The notes under the pieces were generated by a model. It saw only the letters and a program-made list of their open reading frames with translations. It ran no database searches and was not told the origin of the DNA. DNA of 64,000 nucleotides from Filosporella fistucella (Eukaryota; Ascomycota; Leotiomycetes; Helotiales): the NCBI GenBank assembly GCA_030077755.1, contig JAQJZZ010000002.1, positions 992,001 through 1,056,000 on the forward strand, in the 5' to 3' direction. A program made the position numbers and the translations under genes. Shown piece by piece: positions 22,812 through 34,200 of the stretch; the stretch's first letter is position 1, and each line of letters starts with the position of its first letter.

Positions 22812-23969
22812 ATGTCCGTCTCTCCACAAACTCCTCTGCCACTCCGCACCGCAATCATCGGTCTAGGTCGAACAACCAGCCCCCTTCGTCCCGGTTTCTG
22901 GGCCATAGTAGCCCATCTCCCCTACCTACAATCCAGTCCCTTCTACACCCTCACCGGCCTTCTAAACAGCAGCTACTCCTCCACCATCTCCTCTCTCAAC
23001 TTCCATTCCCTCTCCTCACCAACAACAGCCTACGATTCTCTCTCCTCCCTTGCGGCCTCTGATGAAACAGATATGATCCTCATTTCGGTTCGTGTAGAGC
23101 ACCACTATTCCCTCGCAAAACCACTACTAGAAGCTGGCAAAATGGTGTTCATGGAATGGCCTCTCGCTGCAACTTTACAGCAAGCAGAAGAATTGGCTTC
23201 GCTAGCGAAGGAGAATAATGTCCGTACCATCGTTGGACTACAAGCTCGCGCCTCTCCTCTTGTCACAAAACTCCGCTCTCTGCTTGACTGTAAGAAAATA
23301 GGAACTATCGTTTCATCCACCGTCACATCCAATTTCGGCGGTTTACCAGGAGGGAATAAAACATGGCCGGAAGGAGCAGAATACTATCTCTCCCTGGAAA
23401 GTGGTGCCTCAAAGTACCAGGTTTATTTCGGGCATTTTCTGGATACTTTTACATTTCTCCTAGGCGATTTCGCGTCTTTGAGTTCAGTGTTGAGAACGGA
23501 TGTGCATGAATTGGATATCGTGAATGCGGAAGGAGAAATAATAGAGAAAGGGAGAGAGAAAACGAGTCCTGATTTGATTACCGTGAATGGGGTGTTGGAA
23601 AGCGGAGTGGGAGTTAGTATTACTTATTCGGAGACGGAGAAACCTGTTGATCATGGCGTGGGAATGAGATGGATTATTACCGGGACGGAAGGAGAGATTG
23701 AGATCGTGGTTCCAGAAGGGCAATGGCAAATGGGACCACCTGGGACGATATTAAGGACTAGGAATGGCAAAGGAGAGGTAGAATTTGTGAATTTTGAGGA
23801 TGGAGATGAAGGTGGGATTTTGAAGGAACATGGAGCGTTCCCGGGTGGGAATACGGCGAGATTATGGCAGGCTTTTGTAGAGGGCAGGAGGGAACAATAT
23901 GCGGATTTTGAGGATGCAGTCAAGACTCAGAGATTGCTGGAATGGATTAGAGATGTTGCGGGGAAGTAG
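22812..23969 (+). CDS. Gal80-like GFO/IDH/MocA oxidoreductase
   Basis: Intronless, 385 aa. The N-terminal Rossmann fold begins at LRTAIIGLG. Gal80-type landmarks follow: IVAHLPYLQSS, LTGLLNSSYSS, ISVRVEHHYSLAKPLLEAGK, FMEWPLAATLQQAEELASLA and VGLQARASP. The C-terminal half has the mixed beta-sheet pattern of the GFO/IDH/MocA family. In yeast Gal80 binds NAD(P) and the activator Gal4 without catalysis; filamentous fungi keep related proteins that may be true dehydrogenases of sugars or polyols. The catalytic lysine of the family (EKP motif) appears replaced, since MEWPL stands where EKPL would be. That is also seen in Gal80 and supports a regulatory rather than catalytic role. Divergent from a Zn2Cys6 factor. 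Confidence 0.87.
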   Translation: MSVSPQTPLPLRTAIIGLGRTTSPLRPGFWAIVAHLPYLQSSPFYTLTGLLNSSYSSTISSLNFHSLSSPTTAYDSLSSLAASDETDMILISVRVEHHYSLAKPLLEAGKMVFMEWPLAATLQQAEELASLAKENNVRTIVGLQARASPLVTKLRSLLDCKKIGTIVSSTVTSNFGGLPGGNKTWPEGAEYYLSLESGASKYQVYFGHFLDTFTFLLGDFASLSSVLRTDVHELDIVNAEGEIIEKGREKTSPDLITVNGVLESGVGVSITYSETEKPVDHGVGMRWIITGTEGEIEIVVPEGQWQMGPPGTILRTRNGKGEVEFVNFEDGDEGGILKEHGAFPGGNTARLWQAFVEGRREQYADFEDAVKTQRLLEWIRDVAGK

Positions 23970-26900
23970 ATTATAAGTGTGTTTATGAGCGATAAACAGG
24001 GCTATATATTCGGGGTTTTGACAGCAGCTGACAGCGTATATGGTAGCTCAAGAAGTCTTTTTATCAAATTACAGTTTTGAAACAATCGATACTTGAATTG
24101 ATAAACTGGTGTGATCCCATAGTGGCTGTAAATTGTTCGCCTCTGCTTGGAATACCATTAGTCAATCATGGTTGAGATTGGCTGGAGAGAATTGGTACTA
24201 AACTCGGTGACCTCTTCATCACGACCAAAGTTTCAGATGTTTCGAAGCGAAATTCTTTCATGGTATCGTGAGATGCGGAATAGTACTCCGTTATTCCGAA
24301 ACAGTCTTCCGGAATTTTGTTTGTCGATCACCTGCTCGCAGGAGCAGCTTCGTGGTTTCTGGTAGCGAAAGCGAAGTTGTCACCTCAGATCCGCCAATAA
24401 TACCCTACACGATGTTAATCACAGAACTGCAGGAATTTATGAGCTCTGTATCTGCAAAGCGTGTGCCCAGGTTTGGTCACTTGGGATGAAGCGTAGGGCA
24501 AAGCCTGTCGGTCGAAATGTGAAGATCATGAGATGGACGAACCTTAGGCTTGGCGTGGGATTCCTCTGTCGATTTCTCCACAGCACTTTCACTCCTTCCC
24601 ATTCACGCACAAGAAAGAGAAATACCTTCAATCATATGCTTAGAGTTTGCCTCGGCGAAGCACCCCAGATATTTGTGGCGTGAGATCGGAACACCCGTCC
24701 GGCGAGATCCTTTCTGCATAGCGCTTGCATGGACGGAAAAATCCCAGCAGTCCTTAAATACATAGAATCGACCTCTTTATATGTTCCACTTGTTACCGAT
24801 CTTTGGTTGACGTCTTCCTGCGGCGCCGTCCAATTGTCAATTTTGCGATGGTACTTTCGTAAACCGGATAAAGGGTTCGGCCCTTTAAGCCGATCCTAGC
24901 ACCAGGAAATTGTCCTCTGTTCTGCGGTCCAATTTGTAAAGTATCATCGCTGTGTCGATCAAGATTGTAGTATAAAGTTTTGATCGATGTGTGACATATG
25001 ATCATCCCACGCTCCAGGAACATCATTTGATGATTCGCTCGAATGGTTGGCACACCCAAATTTTCGGGCATCGACATGCGGGCGCTCTTGGCAGACATTG
25101 GGGTTGATTCTTCATATCTAGACGATCTTCTCAGTATAATAAACATGGTGGTACGATATAATTACAACTTGTATGCCAGAATATGGGTGGGAATCTCTAT
25201 GTGAGGATGTATCGGTCCGTTTGTATTTGGTGCACCCTATTCGGTTGTGCCTCGGTGTCTTAGCGTGCTGGCAACGAATAAATTGGGAGAAAGAATTATT
25301 CATGACATTTGGCGCCAGGTAAGACAGAAAAGTGTCTGAGCCGGGCTTTCCTTCGAACTGTACGTGTATTGAATTGAGCTGAAATCCACACCAAGGCGCA
25401 GGAGCCAAGAATGCAAGTGATCAAGGGACCACAGTTAGTACAATACGAAAACGTAGAGGGTGTGATGCAAGCAGAAGGGAATCATTTGATCGGATAAGGA
25501 AATAAGCTGAGATAGAGCTTTGAGTCTGTGAGTTACTTGTCTTTGTTCCTCTCATCTCCACAGTCGCTTAATTAGGGGGAGAAGTTGCGATGAGATGAAA
25601 GATGAACCGCACAAGTGCAGGAGTAGACACAAGAGAAAAGAGGGAAATCCAACCTCGACAGTGATTACAGTAAGTGATAATTGAATCAACAGCAACTGGA
25701 TTTAACACTCGCACGAATGTTCAAGTGCTGTCTTGGGTTGACCGGCAGCATCTGGCACATTCCTCAGTAGGAATAGGAGATGCGCCGCAGCAGTCATGAG
25801 CATGGCCTTCGTCTCAAAATCGTGGCGAGGTTACTGCATATGCTTCTCATCGAAGTAGTCTTCCTTTCTGTGAAACTTTGTCATTAGGTACGTGGGCATG
25901 TTAGATTTACAGAAAACAACTGGCATCTAACGGTCCGAAAGGACGGCGTCATTGACTTGAGGGAGTCTTGGTTCCAGGAGTGGCTAGAATGCCGATCCGC
26001 AGTGACGCCGAAAAGGATGAGAGTTGAACTTATTGATAGCTCATGATGATGATTTCGGCATGCTGACGAGAATGAAATATTTGGGTGTGTGTTGAGAGGC
26101 GTGGAACATTTGGCCGAGTTTCTACCAAAAAGAATGGGCTTTCGTGTATGCAGTAGAAGCTATCCAAGACTTTTCTACGGATCAGCTCAATCCGAATTGC
26201 AGCGGCACAGGCTTGTAAGTATGGCGGCAAAAGCCGTTTGGCCACTATGGCATATACCCCTAGCATATTAAGCGTGCTGGTTTCGGGTTCTACCAGCCTA
26301 AGCCGTGGCATCTACAGCGTCTATGGCTGCCTCTGATAATGACCTCATAAAAACTGAGCCCAAAAATACCGAAAAGAGAAAAGAAAAGCACGAAAAATTA
26401 CATCTGGATGCATCCTAACATTGGCAGCATGATCTCATAAAGCATGTGTGAGCGAAGTAAACGATGGCGTGCTAAAATCACGGCAACGGACATCATGAAA
26501 TCCAGCCTGACTTGAATAAAGGCGCAAACAAAAGAATAGGATTGGTTTGAATATCGTGACTACTTGTATAACCGTATACTAGGTCAAGACTCTGATAATA
26601 GCGTGAGAGGGTATTCCAGCCACTATCACATGAATGTAGATTAAAGGGGTTGCGGAAGAAGAGGACTCCGCTCCATATGCCTCAAGTGTATGCTGATCAT
26701 ATGAGTTCTTCTACCACTTTGAAGGATTCTGGCAGATTCTCAAATTGATTCTGCAAAATCGCGGCGAGAGGTAGAAATAAAGTGCTCTTGTGGCAATAGT
26801 AAGTGTCACATGACAAGACAAACACCTCTCCCGAAATTGCAAGTGGAAGTTCTCAGCTCCTCCTATATGATAGAGGATATCGCCTTAGATATAGAACTGA

Positions 26901-27754
26901 GGATGTATGTCGTACAAACAAGGTGTCATGAAACGCGCTTAAATTGTATCTGTAAACAGAAAAATTGGTGCGAAACAGGAAATAGTCTAGATGGAGCAAG
27001 ACCAGTAAACCAGAAACAAATCGCTACCAAATCACTAACTTCTGAGTTTCAGCACCAAAATTAAGATTTGGTGGCTTCACCCCACACTGTCGGTCTCGTA
27101 AAACTGACCTCTGAGTCCTCTCGTCCGAAATATCGTATTTCGTGGGGATAATTTAGGCTTTAACCACTGGATAAAACCGAGCATGGTCTACGGGTCCCTC
27201 AGTGCGACCGAATGAAAGTACCGACGGCAGTCGGGCCTTTGAAATCCGGGGTGAATATGGATGAATTGTTTCTAATTGTGGAGGCAAGTCACCTGGCCTT
27301 GGTTCCGTAGCCGCACATATATTGCCCAACGCTTGCGGATGCCAGCAGCACCGAAAAATATTCGCCTCGTATATTTTTCTGACAACATGCCTTTACCTTT
27401 TCCCTGGTAGAGGCCGGCACATACTCTTCCCACCCATCCTCATGCCACGATTTCAGGGAACTTCTCCAACGCCTCCATACGTGGATGATATGTTTTTTTC
27501 GGTCTTATACTATCAGTGAAGGCCCCACCCACCACATCGGTGTCATTTTGAATGATGTTCAAGGCAATTTTGAAGTATCTCCCCGACGTGTGGGGACTGG
27601 TGTATATTTTCGAGGGGGTGCCGCTTGAGACCAGCTGTTTCCATCGTGATTATGATCAAGTCTTAATCTGTCCACGCACCCACCCCCCTTCGAGCTCTGG
27701 TCCCAAGTCCTCCCGAGCTTGTCATTCATTCTTTTCGGGTCCAGAGGATTGAGA
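23970..27754. other. Large gene-free region upstream of the TmpA-like gene
   Basis: 3.8 kb without a recognisable gene on either strand. The longest frame (24793-25146, minus, 117 codons) resembles nothing known to me. The last few hundred bases form the leader of the TmpA-like gene and include a 66-codon upstream frame at 27552-27752. The rest may contain decayed sequence or a long non-coding transcript, but I see no proof. Confidence 0.4.
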
Positions 27755-29768
27755 ATGTCTCCAGCAAGGTCTCCCGGCAATGTTACCCACACTGGTGGGG
27801 ACAACCAGGACTTCGATGACGCAGAAAAAGGTATATACGACAATACTAAAAGCTTATCTGTACTACCATCGTCGGCCATTGTAGAGAAGAAGTCAGAGTC
27901 GTCTATCGATACCTGTCTTTCGCCGACCTCACCCATTGCTGAAGGCATCACGCCTTCCTCGAGTGTCCCAGTACTGTCTCTATCAACACAGCAAGGGGAG
28001 AAAACGACCACCGTCAAGGCTCCTCCCAAAAGATCGCGATGGATCCTCTTCCAACTCTGGTTCAACACCTACCGAAAGTTCTTCATCTTTGTGACACTGC
28101 TCAACTTGACTGGAATTATCTTGGCCGCTCTGGGAAGATTCCGATACGCAGAGAATCACCTCGGTGCATTGGTGCTAGGGAATCTTCTCTGTGCAATTCT
28201 TTTCCGAAATGAGCTGTTCTTGAGGTTCTTATATATCATCGCCATCTATGGCTTAAGGAGTGTATGCATTTTCCTCTCCGTATGGCCTGCTCCGAAGTTG
28301 CTGACATAAACTGAAAGTGGGCACCGTTGTGCATCAAGCTGGGAGTCGTCTCAATCTTGCAACATGTTGGCGGCATCCATTCGGGATGTGCGCTTTCTGG
28401 AGCTGCGTAAGTGAGCCCTAGCTGTATCTATTAGAAATCAAAACTAATAAAGACATAGCTGGTTAGTGTATAAAGTTGTGGACATCATCCGCCACCATGC
28501 CACTCAGCATCGTGCTGTCATTGCAACGGGCGTGATGACGAATGTCTTCGTGCTCATTTCTGTTCTCAGTGCTTTCCCATGGATCCGAAAGTGGGTGTCC
28601 TAATTTTAGTAGACGTTCGGACAACTGACTTTCAATCAGCACCCATCATAACATATTTGAAAGACATCATCGCTTCATCGGATGGTTGGGTCTTGCCGTA
28701 TGTTGTTCTCCCCCAACGTGGAGGTCAGCGCTGACAATACTAGGCTACCTGGTGCTTCGTGATCCTTGGAAACACTTATGATATGAAACTTGGTATATGG
28801 CGAGCAAATGCGGACTCTTTGCTCAGCGCACAAGAGCTTTGGTTTGCCGTGTTCATGACAGTATTGTCAGTATTACAGTTCTGATCTGAGATTGTCACTC
28901 ACATCCAGTAGTGTCCTAATTCCGTGGTTGACCCTTCGAAAAGTTCCAGTGGTAGTCGAGATTGTGAGTTTCCGTCCATTGAACTTGATTGGTACATATC
29001 TGATAGCCGCTCCAGCCATCGCCGAAAGTCGCCGTGCTCCGTTTTGACCGTGGGATACAACAAGGCCTCCTTGGCAGGATCAGCCGAACTTCGATCATGG
29101 AGTATCATGCCTTCGGTATCATTAGTGAGGGAACCAAGTCTCCATATCATTACATGATCTGTGGAGTTCAGGGTGACTTTACCAAAAGCCTTGTCGCAAA
29201 TCCTCCAAAGGCTATGTGGACAAGAGAGCTCAAGTTCGGTATGTTAGATCTTGAATATTGAAATAAATCTCCTAACAAGTGACAGCTGGTGTTGGGCATG
29301 CATCCGCAATGTTCAAAAGAGGAATCCGTATTTGCACCGGTACCGGTATTGGGGCCGCATTGTCCACCTGCATCCAAAGTCCGAACTGGTAAGCCATCAT
29401 CGATCACTTTTGAAACACTCTCTAATGACCGATAGGTTCCTCATTTGGATAGGCTCTGACCAGGAGAAAACTTTTGGCCCAACAATCTCAGGCTTGATCC
29501 ATAATAACATTGAGCCGGAAAGAATGATCCTCTGGGACTCGAAGGAGCGAGGTGGACGACCAGATACCATGCAACTACTCAAAGATACATGGGAGAGCTT
29601 TGGAGCAGAGGTCATCTTCATCACTTCCAATATGCAGGGTAATGACGAGATGATGCAAGGATGTCGTGCAGGTAAGCTATTAGCATCTGAACACTGTCAA
29701 TTCTAGGGCTTTACTAACCTTTTCACTTAGCTGGATTACATGCCTTTGGTACCCTCTGGGACTTCTGA
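27755..29768 (+). CDS. TmpA-like membrane FAD/NAD oxidoreductase
   Basis: Ten exons: 27755-28261, 28318-28406, 28459-28590, 28640-28697, 28744-28865, 28912-28963, 29007-29238, 29286-29388, 29436-29671, 29731-29768; 522 aa. The first 110 residues are Ser/Thr/Pro-rich and cytosolic. About six membrane segments follow (FFIFVTLLNLTGIILAAL, LVLGNLLCAILF, ATGVMTNVFVLISVLSAF, FIGWLG...TWCFVILGN, VFMTVFVLIPWLTL). The C-terminal half is ferredoxin-reductase-like: EYHAFGIIS matches an FAD-binding site, TGTGIGAALS a nucleotide-binding glycine loop, and the chain ends in an aromatic GTLWDF. This layout is that of Aspergillus nidulans TmpA, a membrane flavoprotein that affects conidiation. The same module also occurs at the end of some fungal adenylate-forming reductases. 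A flavodoxin-like gene follows on the same strand. Confidence 0.85.
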
Positions 29769-30439
29769 TCACTGACTGGCCACAAAACGACTGACAATTT
29801 CCCATATTTCTTGTCTTGCGAACATTTGAGCGGCATGGGTGTAGTAGATTCTGAACGGTTATCGGAGCAGGGGCATTGTAGAAGATTCGAGTCAAGAGCC
29901 GCATGGCTAGTATTAAGGCACATTAGACGTATCTGAATGATAACATGTGAAATGCTTGAGCTGCCACTGGATGATGTAACACAACCCATGTCTTCACAGT
30001 CAGAGCCGTGTACCTGAGTGTTCTCCGAGAAAATGTCACGTGTGTTCTCTTTAACCCTCCTAGATCACCTTTATAAATGAAAGCGGCAAGATGATCCCGA
30101 TGTGTCAAGCAAGACGCGACTATGGCCCCACATCAGCTTTAGCATACCAGGAGCCTGGTTAGGAACTTCCTGGTCCTTGGACGAGAGCCTCACTGAAATG
30201 CGGGGCCCCGTGATACTTAATCACACGTGATCAACAATGAGGTGACTATCAGGTGAAAGTAGAGCAACTTCAGATTAGCTGACAATAACTCGCATCTATG
30301 GTCAGAAGGTCAATACGTAGTACATCAAAAGATCATATATCTGTGCGATCGTTGATAATCACTTCACACACTAGAATCCACGTTTCTTCACGACGCGAAA
30401 AATTATCAAAATAGGCAAATCATAGAGAACACAAACGAA
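29769..30439. other. Spacer between TmpA-like and flavodoxin-like genes
   Basis: 670 bp. It contains two CACGTG E-boxes (TCACGTGTG near 30034 and ACACGTGA near 30224). No open frame is convincing. Confidence 0.45.
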
Positions 30440-31081
30440 ATGAGCATCAAGATCCTGATTCTATATGAGTCGGCATCTGGAACTACCAAATCTATTGCAT
30501 CACACATATCCACACGGCTAGGTGGAGCTCAGCCTCCCTTAGGCTCAATTACCCTCCTCCCAATTTCTTCCACCCCAGAAGCAGAGGAGCTCCACACCTA
30601 TGATACCCTGATTCTTGGATCGGCAATTCACGGTGGGCGATGGCTGCCAGAGATAACAACATTTCTCTCTAACCATCTGTGCTCCCCACCTCCTGCCTCT
30701 CCTACTACCTTGGCGCAAGAAATCGAAAACGTGGGGAAGAACAACGCAAAAACGACATTGAAACCCCGACTAGGGGTATGGGCTTTCAGTGTGGGGGCTC
30801 CAAACGCAATTCCAAATTGGATGCAGACGGAAGAGATAAAGAATGAGGAAAATATTGTGGGAGAGAGATTGAGAGGCGTGTATGGACTTGGAGAGAGGCT
30901 AAAGGGACACAGATTATTTGAAGGAAAAATTGAAAAGAAGGATATCCCTGCTAGCTGGTTCTTTGGTCGCATCTTTGGGTGGATGGGAGGCAAATTCGGG
31001 GATTTCAGAGAAGAAGGGAAGATGGATGAATGGGTCGATGACATTGTCGTTGCGCTGAGGAAGGAGAGCGCTGGAAAGTAG
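30440..31081 (+). CDS. Flavodoxin-fold protein
   Basis: Intronless, 213 aa, start MSIKILILYESASGTTKSIA. Residues 5-20 give strand beta-1 and the FMN phosphate loop (SASGTTKSIA, the S/T-x-S/T-G-x-T pattern). YDTLILGSAIHGGRW provides the second flavin-contacting loop and LGVWAFSVGAPN a third. This resembles the flavodoxin/HemG-type group of short FMN electron carriers. The last 60 residues are basic (KKDIPASWFFGRIFGWMGGK). It probably shuttles electrons or reduces quinone-like substrates; the substrate is unknown. It lies downstream of the TmpA-like membrane oxidoreductase on the same strand and tail-to-tail with CFT1, whose stop is at 31202. Confidence 0.85.
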   Translation: MSIKILILYESASGTTKSIASHISTRLGGAQPPLGSITLLPISSTPEAEELHTYDTLILGSAIHGGRWLPEITTFLSNHLCSPPPASPTTLAQEIENVGKNNAKTTLKPRLGVWAFSVGAPNAIPNWMQTEEIKNEENIVGERLRGVYGLGERLKGHRLFEGKIEKKDIPASWFFGRIFGWMGGKFGDFREEGKMDEWVDDIVVALRKESAGK

Positions 31082-31201
31082 TTTCGAGAGGACTGGGCTC
31101 AAATTGTGAGAGCCATACATTTTGCAGTCTGAACCCCTGTAGATGTTATATCGTTTGATTAACTTTCGAATCTCAAGCGTACCTACCCAGATTATTGTAC
31201 C

Positions 31202-34200
31202 TTATAGATATCCCAAGCCACCTGAAAGGTTTTCCAAATCCTCCCGAATTTCTTCAACATCTACCCCAACCCTAGTTGCAATCTCCGCCCTCCTCTGGCT
31301 GCCAAGCTCCATCCAGCGCATCAATATGGTCCCGTCAACCACTCCTCTACTACCCGCAACTCCTTCCGGAGCATCTTTGTCTAAACGATACGACTTGGGG
31401 TTGAGCCCACATGCATGGTAAAGAGTGTTGCCCAAATGTGTGGATAAGAGATTGAGACGTCGATATTGCGGCTCTGAAAGAGGCGTAAGTAGCGATATAC
31501 TTCCAGTTGAAGATGTGAGCAGTATCTCGTGGGAAGGGATGGTTTCAGTAGCTGCTACCTCCATGGCATCAGGGGCTTCCGGTATTAGGGAGGCGGTCTT
31601 GGTGCGGGGTAGCAGAGTCATAGTACTTGTCAAATGTCCGCCAAGGGAGAAGGTGGAGCGGTGTAACAGTAAGTGACCCTGAAGCGACTTGGGATCTATA
31701 GAAGTCAGCACATCAATCTTTTGGTTGAATACGAGAACTTACGCTCAGGATCATATTGCATAATATGCAAATTGCAGTCTGCATCCGCAGCTACAATGTA
31801 AAGCTCCTTGCCATCAGGCAATAAATCTGCCGCCATGATTTCCATGTTCCTGGCCGACTTGCCAAATAGCATCATTTTATACGGCTCCTCGGTGTACCCT
31901 GCGAACCAGACACCTTTGATGGCATCACCGAAGACGCACAGTCCGGTGCCACCAAGTTCTGTCACAGAGGTGACATAGGAGTTCATATCTAAGAATGCGA
32001 CGGGAAGCAGAGTACCATCTTCTTTCAGACCGCGCACCATGCATTTCTGCCCTTGAGCAACGAGCATGAAGCCTTGTGTCCCAATTTCTGAGATACCAGT
32101 TATTGCTCCCCGGGCAATCTCCTCTTTCGCGACGAGCTTTAGCCTCTTATTGGTCTCAGGACGATCTGGCTCAGGTACAACGCTCACGACATCGTAGACA
32201 CAGATTCGACCTTTTGTTGCGAGGTCTTCACCCTTTGTAATGGCCGTACCAACAGCTACAAGCTGCCGCCTCTCATTGGTCGTTTCTGAAACCTCAAGAT
32301 TGAGAGTCTTGATGCACAGCACAACTTCGAAAGGTTCAAGAGGTACGGTATCGATAACAGACCAGTTGATGGGGTTTATTAATTTCAAAAATCCTTCTTC
32401 CATGGTCGGCTTGAAAGAGATTTCTTCTTTCGCCCATTCCCGGTGGTGGTCGTCGTCCTTTGGTAATTCAAACTCAGATCTTGTACTAGTTCCTACCACA
32501 TAGCATTCCATCGGCGAGTGATAAGCGACGGCGTGAATATCTTCCCCAAGTTCGACTTTTTTAAGGCTTACTCCAAGCTCTGCAAAATTCGACCCAGAAG
32601 GTAGCTGGGCCACCCTCGCTATTCCATCAAAATCGGCATATATGAAGCCTCGATCGCAGCCAGCTGTATGAAAACTACTCATTCCTCTTACGCCAATGCC
32701 CTGCAGACTAAGAACCTTTGGCGTACTTTTAGCACCCTTAATTATGAAACACGGCGAACTGCCAGGCATGAAAACGGTGCTGTAACCCGCGAGATTTGAG
32801 ATCACTCGCATGGGCTCATCTCGATTATGTTCCGATTCTTCTGTCATTTCCACTGCTGAAACTTCTGGATTTTGTGCCAAGTGTGGATTGTGTATCTTGA
32901 GAAATTGAAGTGTAGAAGCGAGATTGGCGGATGATGAATTTGAGGTAGTATGGAATGGTTCATATATCGTGAGATCGTCACTAGATGGTCGCAACTTGTA
33001 CTCTTTAGAAATAGTGCAGGAGATCGGCTTGGAACTTACAATGAGATACGGGCGCTTGGAGAGCTCATCTCCCAAGTCGGCAACGAGGATTTCTGTCAAT
33101 GTCTCACGGGCTGCGGACCTTCTTGCGGCATAATCTGGTGATAGAACGGGAGGCACAAAGCACAGCCCTTCTGCAACGTAGACTGGCTTCGAAAGATCCG
33201 GGAGAGAATATATCTTGAGATCCAATTAGCTATCGAGTCCTATGAGGAAGTCGGATGAAGTGCAGTTTCTCACATGTAATGCTCCACCTGCAGTGAGCAA
33301 GAACATCATCACATCCTCTCCCACTTTATGTCCTTTATCGGATTGGATAGGGGCAAAGGCTCCAGTGGAGTCAGTGTACAGGCACCCTGTCAGCCATTTT
33401 GTTTCGAGAAGCGCATCATCTTCTCTCTCAATTTCTTCCAACTCGTTGTTGTCATCGCATTGGGCAACAAATATGCTCGAGTCGTCTCTAAAGAGGAGGA
33501 GAAATGGGTCGGCAAAGCTCGCGCTTACGATTTTCGGTTCCGCTCCGGTATCATCGTCGAACATTGGCAATATTTGTGCAAGTCCAAGGTCTACATTGTT
33601 CCAGATTAGCAATATGGACTTTCGACGCTACATATGAGCAGCGGCCTGGCACAAAGTGGTGATGCAAAAAAGTGTGATAGTTGCTTTCATTGATGCTATA
33701 GGACATGATACATTCCTACAGAGCCTCCCAGTAGCACAGCTAGATGCAAGATAAATCGATCACTCCGGAAGAAAAGAAATCAATGTAGGATTGTACATAA
33801 ATTTCCATACGTTGAAAGATGTAGACCCTGGAAAATATTGACGAAAGGAATGATAAGCACTTACCACCATCATAACTTCGAACTTCTGATGCTAAGACTT
33901 GGATGACCCGCATTCCGTTACCAAGCGTTCCAGCTTCTATTGTTGAACCGGCTGCTGGTTCAAACTCTGTTCCTGTCAATGCTTCAAAGTTTGCTGAAGT
34001 TAGTGCATAGACATCAGAAGTCTCGCTGCCGTCCGGAAGGTATTTCGACACTATCATTAATCTGTCATACTGCGCATCTGCGCCAAAGTCTCCACTCATC
34101 GCAGACTTTTCTTTATTCGCCTCGAGACCTTTTTCTGTTGGCCTTTTCACACTCATCGTCCATATTCCTCTTGCCTCGGGAAACTCAAATTTGCCTATCA

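Noticed and set aside
24793..25146. 117-codon minus-strand frame in the large gap
   Set aside because: No family resemblance and no splice or promoter support; left as part of the gene-free region.
27559..28068. 169-codon minus-strand frame opposite the first TmpA exon
   Set aside because: No family features, and the sense strand has a complete ten-exon gene with conserved joints.
22812..31081. Possible biosynthetic gene cluster (regulator, oxidoreductases, membrane reductase)
   Set aside because: No backbone enzyme (PKS, NRPS, terpene synthase) is present and a 3.8-kb gap separates the parts.
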